Shown piece after piece: positions 42,328-49,799 of a DNA stretch of 64,000 bases. Within the stretch, counting starts at the first letter, position 1. Each line of letters starts with the position of its first letter. The notes under the pieces were generated by a model, which was not told the origin of the DNA, ran no database searches, and saw only the letters and a list, made by a program, of their open reading frames with translations. The DNA is from Flaccisagitta enflata. Its lineage: Eukaryota; Chaetognatha; Sagittoidea; Aphragmophora. The stretch is from positions 66,154,001 to 66,218,000 of the forward strand of contig OZ231127.1 of assembly GCA_965153355.1 (NCBI GenBank), written 5' to 3'. A program made the translations under genes and the position numbers.

Positions 42328-43230
42328 GCCTTTCTCTCTACCTTTCTGTCTGCCTTTCTCTCTACCTTTCTTTCTCTCTCTCTTTCTCTCTCCCTTTCTC
42401 TCAGCGGCAGCAATCGCGCCTGCGACTGGCGGCGTCGCTTCACACTCCAACACCTCGTCCGCGGTCAATGCAGCTGCGATCGGTGGAAGTAATAACGCCA
42501 CGCTGTCGAGTGGTGGAGCGTTGATAAGTAGCGGTCCGCTGATGAGTGGGGGATCATCCCCGCCTAAATCTAATGGAGCATCTGCTCAAAATGAAGCGAG
42601 CAAAGAAGAGAGCAAAGTGAGTATAGTCACTAATGAAACCGCTTTCCTGCTAGTGCCTAACCGCATGTGCACGTGACTGATGTTGACCTTGTTACCGATA
42701 TGGCTGACACGGGCTTCTACAAAATGCAGAATTGACTGTAAAATGCTTACAAAAATCACATTGTTCATTGTTTTGTTTCTTATAAATATTAGAAACGGTC
42801 ACAGCCTCCTTCGGTGAAAATGGACGGGAAAAGACAAAGAATCAAAAAAGGAATTGATCAACCGAGCGCTGATGGGGTAACTGCGGAAAGTTCGCGAGGA
42901 GATGCCAACAATTTGGAACGGGAAGACTATGAAGACGACGAAGAGAATCAATCAACGCCGTCCAAAGAGGGACCTAAAGTCCGACCATCAAACAATCCTG
43001 ATAGACCGTTTAAGTGTGGTGTATGCGATGAAACTTTTAGTAACAGATCTAACTGTCGCCGACATTATACAAGCAAACATGATAAAGCGAATGTGGTACT
43101 GAAAGCTTGCCAGTATTGCGATAGCAGCTTTCCCTCTTATCAAAAACTTAACGAGCACATAAAATCCAAACACCCTGATAAGCCTCTTAAAAGGGGCAAA
43201 CCAGGCAGACCCAAAAAAGAGGTGGTCTAG
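28491..43230 (+). CDS. large tandem-PHD and C2H2 finger protein
   Basis: In-phase exons: 29356-29471, 29740-29784, 30702-30749, 31941-33107, 33295-33391, 33806-33893, 37341-37505, 37621-37779, 38938-40324, 40987-42183, 42405-42616 and 42793-43230 (about 1705 residues from the first assigned codon). An ATG exon at 28491-28604 (MDADRQTPNDELKG) may start it, but its phase 0 end does not fit the next exon, so one exon is missing or mis-bounded. PHD1 is CVVCKKRGWMICCDQC...HMTC...WWCHSC; PHD2 is CHKCKDGGYLVCCDFC...HFSC...WKCQLC. The long middle exons are acidic, with VAEGS and VVVEEAAP-type repeats. The end has two C2H2 fingers (CGVCDETF..., CQYCDSSF...) and a GRPKK hook-like motif. Tandem PHDs bind histone tails in repressor and remodelling complexes, so a chromatin reader is likely. 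The join of the 29356-33893 block to the PHD block is inferred from phase only; they could be two genes. Confidence 0.65.
28675..28870. repeat. TTCAAGGTATGGCATCATCG tandem repeat
   Basis: About nine degenerate units of 18-24 bp with the core CAAGGTATG. They lie just after the putative first exon of the PHD gene and contain many potential GTATG donors. Confidence 0.75.
28919..29275. repeat. GCCGCGTAGCATT dispersed repeat
   Basis: CTGCCGCGTAGCATT occurs at 28940-28960 and 29226-29240; the second copy is followed by GCTACCCTGCTACCCTG and AATTGGCACCCC. A third copy lies at 30565-30630. All are inside introns of the PHD gene. Confidence 0.5.
29551..29698 (+). mobile_element. hairpin-ended short element, copy 5
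   Basis: AGCCGCGTGCAACGCGACT head, with both CTGCCCACCC and GGGTAGCCGTGTATCTGGCC in the tail. Compact copy (about 148 bp) in an intron of the PHD gene. Confidence 0.75.
29930..30300. repeat. homopolymer-rich intron segment
   Basis: C-runs at about 29938-29956 and G-runs at about 30044-30056 and 30285-30296 in an otherwise A/T-rich intron. No gene was seen. Confidence 0.6.
30919..31838. mobile_element. 920 bp foldback element
   Basis: Begins GGGTGGTTCCATGTGAAATC and ends with its reverse complement. Pairing continues inward almost without a loop; GGAGCTCAACTCCATAGTAC recurs inverted near the centre at 31340 and 31480. The flanking ACCT at 30915-30918 and 31839-31842 may be a target duplication. 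It lies in the intron before the 31941 exon and carries no ORF of note. Confidence 0.8.
33172..33238. repeat. 70 bp dispersed motif, copy 2
   Basis: TTATGGAATTTGTGGTCTTT then ACCCCCTTCTGTCGCCGACC and TGATCAGATTTTTTACACAG. It ends about 55 bp before the acceptor at 33294. Confidence 0.55.
33459..33720. repeat. intronic segment duplicated at 44045-44300
   Basis: About 255 bp from GAGCATGCAAATACAAGAAA through TCCTCACGGCGACAGC and GCCATTACTGGTA recurs downstream of the gene with moderate divergence. Confidence 0.7.
34106..34783 (+). CDS. alternative last exon with three C2H2 fingers
   Basis: Acceptor ATTGCAACTCACAG and phase 0 match the exon that ends at 33893, so this can terminate the upstream transcript after 225 codons. 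Fingers: CRICNMKTKYSIVIHRHIRVTH, CMLCGVYFTDDYQLLLHQQSHH and CIDCGRSFQWERDLARHRRVH, the last two joined by a longer linker. The acidic end is EENYAGDQDG...DEDTVLTISDIDRV. It would give a 745-residue DNA-binding isoform lacking the PHD fingers. It may equally be the last exon of a separate gene. A near-identical inverted copy lacking the first finger lies 0.7 kb downstream. Confidence 0.65.
   Translation: MLCCSVNSMTNFEAMLRHRESTHSRIIYSCRICNMKTKYSIVIHRHIRVTHQVVAPKERQSKLQLLIKKRNNGVSVTEKMVASAMLQDISLFVDISLESRKKVTEDPVNCDLKANSRCMLCGVYFTDDYQLLLHQQSHHVGKINGFNCIDCGRSFQWERDLARHRRVHGVDRLDLVEEENYAGDQDGKNMEAENDTNWDEDTVLTISDIDRVILKRLCPVVSSLS
35208..35412 (-). mobile_element. hairpin-ended short element, copy 6
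   Basis: Part of flank A of the inverted duplication, reading on the minus strand from CAATTGCGTACACGCGACT. Its partner is copy 7. Confidence 0.8.
35476..35962 (-). pseudogene. inverted copy of the C2H2 exon, first finger lost
   Basis: From KKRNNGVSVTEKMVAS to the stop, this matches the exon at 34304-34783 apart from a handful of substitutions (for example Tyr to His in finger 2, and a changed C-terminus TKL). The frame is intact, but the first finger and the splice acceptor are missing, and it runs opposite to the host gene. Antisense RNA from it could pair with the sense exon. Confidence 0.8.
35980..36186 (+). mobile_element. hairpin-ended short element, copy 7
   Basis: Head AGTTGCGTACACGCAACT, tail GGCAACCGTGTACACTGCCT. 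It is the inverted counterpart of copy 6. Confidence 0.8.
36480..37205. repeat. diverged ~150 bp tandem repeat
   Basis: CCAACCAGCCTAC-like words recur at about 36509, 36663, 36806, 36967 and 37107. Each is followed by AAAAGTGAAAA(C)TTGCATAA and CAATTTGGTT(G)AAA. Flank A of the inverted duplication contains one unit. Confidence 0.75.
37248..37316. repeat. 70 bp dispersed motif, copy 3
   Basis: CATGGCATTGGTGTTCTTTA then CCCCCCTCGGTCGCGGTCCC and CTGTTCAGATTTTT. It ends 24 bp before the acceptor of the first PHD exon and overlaps its polypyrimidine tract. Confidence 0.55.
37913..37990 (+). mobile_element. hairpin-element head fragment
   Basis: AGTTGTGGACACACAACTCT followed by ATAAGAGGCTTTGCC and GTCCGTCTGTTGGTC. 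The tail is missing. It belongs to the CTCTATAAGAGGC variant also seen at 40610, 61351 and 62401. Confidence 0.55.
38365..38722. repeat. (TTTC)n microsatellite
   Basis: About 350 bp of TTTC with TTTTC interruptions in the intron between the PHD exons and the acidic exon. All large frames over it are low-complexity artefacts. Confidence 0.95.
39285..39650 (+). repeat. coding GTAGTGGAAGAGGCGGCGCC repeat
   Basis: Units of 18-24 bp encode VVVEEAAP, VVAEESAP and related acidic octads within the PHD gene. A second, more diverged duplication spans the exon: SELNVA...ATDA...EVSKSD occurs at about 39015 and 39665. Confidence 0.85.
40380..40600. repeat. TTCAGGTGACTTTTTTG array (intronic)
   Basis: About ten degenerate GTGACTTTTT units starting 55 bp after the donor at 40324. 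The same core recurs inverted at 40930-40975, just before the acceptor at 40986. Confidence 0.75.
40610..40727 (-). mobile_element. hairpin-element variant copy
   Basis: On the minus strand the head AGTCGCGGACTAGCATATA leads into AAGAGACTTTGTCCGTCCAT and ends in CAGCGACTGG. It is the same variant as 62401-62571. Confidence 0.5.
40733..40920 (-). mobile_element. hairpin-ended short element, copy 8
   Basis: Minus-strand head AGTCACATGCACGCGAATCT, tail AAGCCGTGTATCCAGCC. It lies between the two inverted GTGAC blocks of the same intron. Confidence 0.65.
42246..42403 (+). repeat. CT-only intron core
   Basis: Of the 221 bp intron 42184-42404, about 158 bp is (TC)n with CCTT variants, running straight into the CTCTCAG acceptor. 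Confidence 0.9.
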
Positions 43231-43764
43231 GGGGGGGGGGGGCATCAATTGACTTTTGGTCAACGCCAAGCGAATTATTCGGTCTAATGAACGCCATTTG
43301 CGAACAATTGTGGTTGAGAGATCAAATCCTTTTTCTTTTCTTTTTCGCATGGGTCACGATTTCACAATCATCATACTCTGAGCCACTGTATTCTTGTCTT
43401 ATTTGCCCAAAGTAAGCATTTTGTTATTGTTGGTTAGGGACAAAAACGCTACTAAGAAGTTTTTGATCGATAAACCGTATGACGTGCCAAATATTGGTTT
43501 TTAGAGGCTTGTGCACTGCACACATTTAATAGGATGGTAGTTAGTAGGGAAAAAAGTTGAAGTCAGTCTTTAACTTTTTGACATATTCGAGAGAAACATG
43601 GTTTTTATTTTCTTATTCGGAAGTTGCGGGTCTCTTTCGGCTGATTGAGGCCTCCCATGAAATTGATAGGGTAAGTAAATTTGATAATTCTCTTTCATTT
43701 GGCGCCAAGCAGAATGCTCGATTTTTTATGATTTTGAGTAGGATCAAAAAAGGAGTGTACCTAT

Positions 43765-44300
43765 GTTTGTTTGAGCATGCAAATACAACAAAACATGTTT
43801 ATGAGCATTGCTGCTCATCTGTAAGGAGAATTCTAGCTCATTTAGCTCAGTTTCTTTTTTTTATTTAAATGTGATAAATGAATAGATATGTTTATACATG
43901 TTTAAAAAAGCAGATACAAAAAGCATATCAGTGAGCATGACTGCTCATCTGTGAGGGTGTTTTTAAGCATTTTAGCTCACTTAGCTCATTTAGCTCAGTC
44001 TTTTTTTTCTGATTTTTAATGGGATGAATAAGTGTTTTGATGGGAGCATGTAAATACGAGAAAGCATGTTAGTGAGCATAGCCGATTGTCTGGTTGAGTG
44101 ATTTTGAGCATTTTAGCTCATCTAGCTCATTTGGCTCAGTCCTTTTTTTCTCTGATATTTAGTGCAATCAGTACATACAATTGCTCTTTATTTGATCTAA
44201 TCGAAAAAAAGATTTGCAGTGATTAAAGATAAAAGCTTGGTGAAAAGAGACCAATGCTTATGACTTTTTTCCTCACGGCGACAGCCGCCATTACTGGTAC
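43765..44300. repeat. tandem ~140 bp GAGCATG...TTTAGCTCA repeat
   Basis: Three diverged units (about 43770, 43905 and 44045) each contain GAGCATGYAAATAC, RAAAGCATGTTAGTGAGCAT and CATTTAGCTCA. The last unit plus 110 bp is homologous to the intron at 33459-33720. Confidence 0.7.
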
Positions 44301-44694
44301 ACTATCACCAGTATTCCGCGTTATTCGTGTATCTCCGGTTGGTCATATGTTGCCATATTATTTCCCTTTCCTTCGTTACTGTCGCATTTCGTTGCTTTTG
44401 ATGGGAGAGTTTTGCCCCATTCTTTGTTTTTCTTTATGTTACATCAGTACAAGTTGTCTGTTATTTTCCCCGCGACAGGATCACTTCATAATCTTTTATG
44501 CTTCATGATGCATATTTTTTTTTACAGGCATTCATCAAGTATCATTGACATTTATTAAGACACATATGAGCCGCAAACTATCGCAGGGCTTCTTGGAGCT
44601 CCCTGGATGATCCGTTTTATGTGTCACGGTCTCAAGAACATTTGATTGATGGTCGGAGAACACAGTTTACTGTGAAGCAACATGAGGCCCACAA

Positions 44695-45285
44695 ACTGCT
44701 TTCTCAAAAAAGATTTGGGACAAGAATGATATCAATCTATTTTTCTGCATTTTTGTGTAGGTCATAGGTATACAAATCAAGAACTATCTAGTGAAAAATC
44801 ACACTAGAGTCAAAAATTAATTATTTTTAGCTTCATTATACATGAATAATTTTGCAGGTTGGTCGGACTAATTTTTTGACAGCATATTGTAAATCCTGAT
44901 CTAATTCCCTTTCATTTGATAGGTCGCACTATATGGTTTTATAAAGAAATAACATTTTTATTTTTTCAGCCAAAAATTGCCAAAAGAAGCCTTAAATAAG
45001 AAAATTTAATTTTTCATCAAAACCATATAGTGCGACCTATCCAATGAAAGGGGATTTTTTAAGGATTAACAATATGCTGTTAAAAAAATGTCAGACCAAA
45101 TATAAAAATTCCTTGAGCAAAACGAATCTTAAAATGATGAATATTTGACTTTTTTTCAAAAAGAGCTCTAGGGATGATTTTCCACTGGTTAGTTGCTTAT
45201 ATGTATGCCTATGACCTACACAAAAATGCAGAAAAACCTGGTGTTATATCATTCTTGTCAAAAATCTTCTGTCAGAAAGCAGTGC
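44695..45285. mobile_element. inverted-repeat (foldback) element
   Basis: Left arm ACTGCTTTCTCAAAAAAGAT followed by GACAAGAATGATAT pairs with 45250-45285. The inner parts (TAGGTCGCACTATATGGTTT at 44920 and inverted at 45015) pair around about 44995. Arms are roughly 280 bp, with more divergence mid-arm. Confidence 0.7.
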
Positions 45286-45360
45286 TCAGTAACTACAGCT
45301 ACACCCCGCCCAGATAGACTAAATAAAGCGGATAACTATTGGTTTCATGTTATCATTTTT

Positions 45361-45539
45361 AGTTGCGTGCTTCGCGACTCTACACCCCACAATGTTGGTC
45401 TCTTGGTCCCCTCTTTATTATTTCGGCGTTTTTGAGCTTTCCAAGCCTACTGTTCCTGCCTAAATGCCCTAGTGACCCTCTCCAGCACTGCTCCTGCCCA
45501 CCCGCACGCCACTGGGGTAGCGGTGTATGCGGCCTTGTT
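45361..45539 (+). mobile_element. hairpin-ended short element, reference copy
   Basis: Best full copy. It starts with the perfect-type hairpin AGTTGCGTGCTTCGCGACT, then CTACACCCCACAATGTTGGT. A T-rich middle follows, then CTGCCTAAATGCCCTAGTGA, CTGCTCCTGCCCACCCGCA, and the tail GGGTAGCGGTGTATGCGGCC-TTGTT. It codes for nothing and shows no tRNA-type promoter that I can see. The terminal hairpin next to AAAAA on the opposite strand recalls rolling-circle or SINE-like elements, but no class is certain. Confidence 0.8.
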
Positions 45540-45853
45540 GGATGTCAAAAAAAATAATATAAAATGTTTTAGTCCCTTGCCATTAATTATTGCGGGGTTC
45601 AACTTTATGTTTTGTGTTTCATCTGAGCATGAAGAGATTGGGACATCGCTTGCTAACAATGGCAATGTAATAAAACAAAAAAAATGTTTTTAAAGATGAG
45701 TGAATCAGTTTATATAAATATATTTGAGCATTATATCTCAAAGCTTTCATTCATATCAACTGTGTCATGTCTATCCTATAAATTTCATGTATTTCTATTT
45801 TTCTTCATATATTTATTATCCTTACATTAACTTAACAATCTTTTACCCTGCAG

Positions 45854-46302
45854 GATGGCTTATGATTTGTCTGCAATCTCGGTTTGGAACCAAATTCCTG
45901 AAACCAACTACGTTTTTTCGTAAGGGCAATCTTTCATCGTGAACTCACCCTAATGTTTCTTTTGATAAGAATATGAAATACTTCATGGACATCAAAATCG
46001 CACATGTAAAAAATATACTCGCCAATATTTTCTCAATCACATTCTGGGAACTTCTTTTAAACAACTGCGGAATTGTTTAAACAAATTTGGCAACAGGTGG
46101 GTAATAGATTTAGTCATTATATCAAATTTTGGACTATTTTATTTCATCAATGTATTCCTTTAGAATAACTGATTCACTCATTGATCTAAAATCAACAAGG
46201 GCAAAAACATTTTTCAGTGAGAATATGAACGAGACCTTTCCTGATGACCTTAAGCATCTTCATTTTTCAGATGACCTATTAATGTTCTTTGAGCGCGTCT
46301 AG
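45854..46302 (+). CDS. last two exons of an unknown gene
   Basis: Exon 45854-45919 (acceptor TTTTACCCTGCAG, donor GTAAGG) reads MAYDLSAISVWNQIPETNY and joins in phase 2 to 46164-46302 (acceptor TTCCTTTAG). That exon reads ITDSLIDLKSTRAKTFFSE and ends FSDDLLMFFERV-stop. The first ATG may be the start or an internal Met. No family recognised. It lies immediately upstream of the POT1-like gene in the same orientation. Confidence 0.45.
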
Positions 46303-46356
46303 GTGTGGGCATGTGACATTTCCTTTTTGAGACATTGGCAGATTTGTGTTGCTCAC

Positions 46357-49300
46357 ATGATGTGTGCTTTTAAACCAGGTAATTCTCGTTATTAGCTGTG
46401 ACTTAATGTATGACTTTTGTGTAAATGATTGGGTCTTGCGTGGTTGTTGAAATATTTTATTGCGGATTGAGTTGGGTGTTACTTTGCGTTTGGAGAATTG
46501 ATAAGGAGTCTGGGCCATTGATTCCAAGTTCGGGGCATAGGTTGGAAATTTTTGGGCATTGGTTGGGTGTTTGAAGCATTGGCTGTGAGTTTGGCGCATT
46601 GGCTGTGAATTAGGGGCATTGGCTGTGTGTTTGGGGCATTGGCTGTGTGTTTGGGGCATTGGCTGTGTGTTTGGGGCATTGGCTGTGTGTTTGGGTCATT
46701 GGCTGTGTGTTTCGGGCATTGGCTGTGTGTTTGGGCATTGGCTGTGTGTTTGGGCCATTGGCTGGTTGTTTTGGGCATTGGCTGTGTGTTTGGGGCATTG
46801 GCTGTGTTTTTGGGGCATTGGCTGTGTGTTTTGGGCATTGGCTGTTAGTTTCGGGCATTGACTGTGTGTTTGGGACACTGCTTGTGAGTTTGGGGTATTG
46901 GTTGTGAATTAGGGGCTTTGGTTGTGGGTTTTAAGCATTGGTTGGGGTACAGGTTTGGAGTTTGTGGTACAGGTTCGGAGATTGGGGAATCTGTTTGGAG
47001 ATTGGGGTATAGTTGTGGAGATTGGGGCTTAGGTTGGGATTTATTGGGCATTGGTTGGGAGTTTTGAGGGAAATGTTTTAATTTTGGGGCATTGAATGGG
47101 AGTTTTGGGCATTGGTAAGAAGTGTAGGACACTGTTTGGTGTTTGGTATGGGAATCAATTACATTTTACTATAGCACCTCGATCCGCTAACAAAATTTCT
47201 ATTTCTAGATTCGGAATTGAGGCTGGTTGAGGTTCAAGACTGTTCTTCGGAAAGCTTAGAAGTTACACCTATTAGACAGCTGACTGCCGAGTGCGGAAAA
47301 GCAAATGTGATGGGTTTGTTGTGCCATCCACCATGGGATCCCAAGAAGACACGTGCAAGAACGTTCCACATGCCTATCACGATACAAGGTAATGGTCCCA
47401 CACAGATGGCCTTCACTTGAATCAATTTTCTTGGTCACTGAATATCTACTGTTAGCTAGCTCAACTGCATTACTAAACAGTTGCACCTATTGATTCATAT
47501 GTGGGAACAACTTATTCAGATGAATCCTGCGGAAACTTTGGATCACCAACTGCTGATAAACTTTATGTGCAAATTTTTGCCAATTACCTGCATGAGCTTC
47601 CACCTCTGAAACAAAAAGGAGATTGTGTATATTTCTACAACGTAGAAATAACGGAATGGGAAGGAAGGTAAATTGTTATTCTCAGACACGACTCTACACC
47701 TTGCTGTGTTGGTCAGTCGGTCCGTCCATCCGTTGGTCACATCCTCAATTGCGAGTGGCTTTTGCATTACTGCTTCTGCACAACCGTCGGCGACTGTCCT
47801 GCCGTTTATCTGGCCTTGTTTTATATACGATGCATTAGTTTTGTTTTTAGTCGCATGCACGTGACTACAACCTGCTTAGTCTGTCAGTTGGTCAGTCAGT
47901 TGCTTGGTCACACTTTCCTTTTTTATTATTTTATCTCTTTGACCTCACTGCTCCTGCTTAAATGGTCTGATGACCAAAAATATGGCCCCTGCCCACCCGC
48001 ACGTGACTTGTTTTTGATGTGTCCCGATGTCTTTAGTTCCAAATTGACTTTTTAATCTGAGATGCCTTTTGTATTCAAGGCCTTTGGGTTTGGGGGGACT
48101 TTTTGGTCAAAGGTGACTTTTTGGTCTGAGCAAATGTTTTTATTCAAGGCAAAGGTAATGTCAGAGGTAACTTTGAGATTTATGTGAGTTTCTGGGTTGA
48201 GGGGACTTATGGATTAAAACTAACTTATGTTATATGATGACCTTTAGCATGTTAGTTCCAAGGTAACCTCAGACTAAAATTTTTCTTAGACTGAAAATTC
48301 ACAATAACCAAAAACCAACCTAAAAATAGAAAGTCACCTTCGTTTAAAAATTCACCTCAGATCGCAAGATCACTAAGGAATGAAAAGTCACCCCCAACAA
48401 AAAAGTCACCCCAAACAAAAAAGTCACCTCAAACAAAAGTCACCTCAAACAAAAAAGTCACCTCAAACTGAAAAGTCATCTTGGACCAGAAATTCTCACA
48501 GGCTTAAAAAGTCACTTAGAACCTAGAAATCATTTTTGACTCAAAAGTCACCACAACCCTAAAACTCACTAAGAACTTAAATGTCACTTTGGCGAAACTT
48601 GGTTGTTAGGTGCGACAAAGCACCTCTATAACTGGCTTTGTCCGTTGGCTGGTCAATCTGTAACGCATTTTTTCAACGATCCATACGTCGGACCTATTGG
48701 CCAATGGGCTTGTTTTTGCTTTATTGACCCTCACATGGTGACTAAGTTCAATGATTTTTTAAATCATCCAATTACAGAATCCGAGCTATTGCAAGACCGT
48801 CTGCACACACAGTTTGGGTTTGCCGAGGAATCAATGATGATAAGATGATATTCATGCCCAAAGATGACGAAATATCACGCAATCGGGACTTTCATATTGT
48901 AGAGGATCTTAGCGCTGAACTTCATTTATGGTTAAAGGCACAAACTACAGGCCCACTGCCTAAGCCAACCGAGGATACTTCTGTGACCGACTCCGTGTCT
49001 GCAGGTTCATAGAACAAATGAAATTGTGTGGTTTTGTTAAACCTGTTTTTTTTATACTGATATTTTTTGCATGAAGTGACAATGCATTTCTTATCACAGA
49101 TGGTTTCCAGAAACGTATGGTCGCTTGGATACCTTTTGAGGATGTTGACAGTGAGAGATTTCACACTCTGTACTTCAAATGTCGTTATTGTCATCCTCTT
49201 TCTACGGCGTGCCAATACTTCGGTCACAGCGATACAGAGATAACATGTGATCGACAGATGGGACTTACTGTAATGGACAAACCAATTTGTGAAAATTCTC

Positions 49301-49611
49301 TGTGTGAGGATCAGGATTTTTTGGAAGCTTCCCATTACTTGATTCAAAGATTTGTGGACGTTCATTTCAATGAATTTCTTGTATTTTTCCGAAATCCAAA
49401 AGAGGTCGATGACTTTTTTAGTTGCTTCCCTGCAAAAGATTGTCTCGAAGACGATAGTGTGTGGTGTGAATTCCAAGCAGTAAAACAATGGCATAAAAGT
49501 CGTTACCAATGTAGTATTCCCAAATTTTTTGAGGTTGTTCTTTTTGAACGTTTGCAACCATCGAAACGATTATTTCATGTTTCCGGAAAGTTGCCCCCTA
49601 TTGGTGACTGA
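46357..49611 (+). CDS. POT1: POT1-like telomere single-strand binding protein
   Basis: Exons 46357-46378, 47209-47388, 47481-47667, 48778-49004 and 49100-49611 join in phase to 375 residues. The N-terminal part follows the POT1 OB1 (Telo_bind) pattern: TPIRQL, then ANVMGLLCHPPW, PITIQ, LYVQIFANYLHELPPLKQKGD and VYFYNVEITEW. After a linker comes DFHIVEDLSAELHLWLKAQT, matching the end of OB1. POT1 binds the telomeric G-strand through OB folds. The last exon carries FKCRYCHP plus further Cys pairs (ICENSLC, CSIP), suggesting a zinc-bearing C-terminal domain. At 375 residues the protein is much shorter than vertebrate POT1 (about 630), and a separate OB2 seems absent. The 22 nt first exon (MMCAFKP) is inferred from an ATG, a donor GTAATT and phase, and is the least certain part. 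Confidence 0.7.
46540..47130. repeat. 20 bp minisatellite GGCATTGGCTGTGTGTTTGG
   Basis: About 28 units, very regular at 46610-46860 and decaying on both sides, within the first intron of the POT1-like gene. Long frames over it (WLCVWGIG, QPMPQTHS) are products of the period. Confidence 0.9.
47684..47820 (+). mobile_element. hairpin-ended short element, copy 9
   Basis: Head shortened (CAGACACGACTCTACACC), tail GCCGTTTATCTGGCCTTGTT intact. It lies 17 bp after the donor at 47667. Confidence 0.65.
47849..48009 (+). mobile_element. hairpin-ended short element, copy 10
   Basis: Head AGTCGCATGCACGTGACT; it ends at GCCCACCCGCACGTGACT. It follows copy 9 by 28 bp in the same POT1-like intron. Confidence 0.65.
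48045..48600. repeat. GTGACTTTTTGG / AAAAAGTCACC opposed arrays
   Basis: Units read GTGACTTTTTGGTC at 48060-48200 and AAAAAGTCACCYCAAAC at 48300-48600, a head-to-head arrangement with a degenerate middle. Confidence 0.75.
48606..48665 (+). mobile_element. hairpin-element head fragment
   Basis: AGGTGCGACAAAGCACCTCT followed by a TGGCTTTGTCCGTTGGCTGG stretch; no tail. Confidence 0.4.
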
Positions 49612-49799
49612 ATTTTTTTTTTCTTTCATTTCCGCGTGAAACAAACTGTTCGCAACTATTTGTGAATTAACAATTCATCATCCAAAATTGGTTGTGTTTA
49701 TGCGTTTATGAAGCAGTTCAATTAATTATTTTTAGTAAAGAACTCATGACTCCACACGTTTCCAGTTTGAGCCACCTTGTTATACATTGTCTCACAGAA

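Larger units (their letters stand above)
43231..45853. other. intergenic region after the PHD gene
   Basis: Starts with a G12 run at 43231. It contains the GAGCATG/TTTAGCTCA tandem repeat, an inverted-repeat element and a hairpin element, annotated separately. No supported exon. A weak acceptor at about 44529 is followed by a frame of only 27 codons. Confidence 0.4.

Noticed and set aside
44254-44508. 84-residue hydrophobic frame
   Set aside because: Overlaps the dispersed repeat shared with 33459-33720; no homology or splice support.
45361-45539. Helitron end
   Set aside because: The 3' hairpin next to CTAA on the minus strand is suggestive, but there is no 5' TC end and no insertion between A and T that I can show.
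46279-47132. WLCVWGIG and QPMPQTHS repeat proteins
   Set aside because: They come from a 20 bp minisatellite in an intron. The period allows open frames on both strands.
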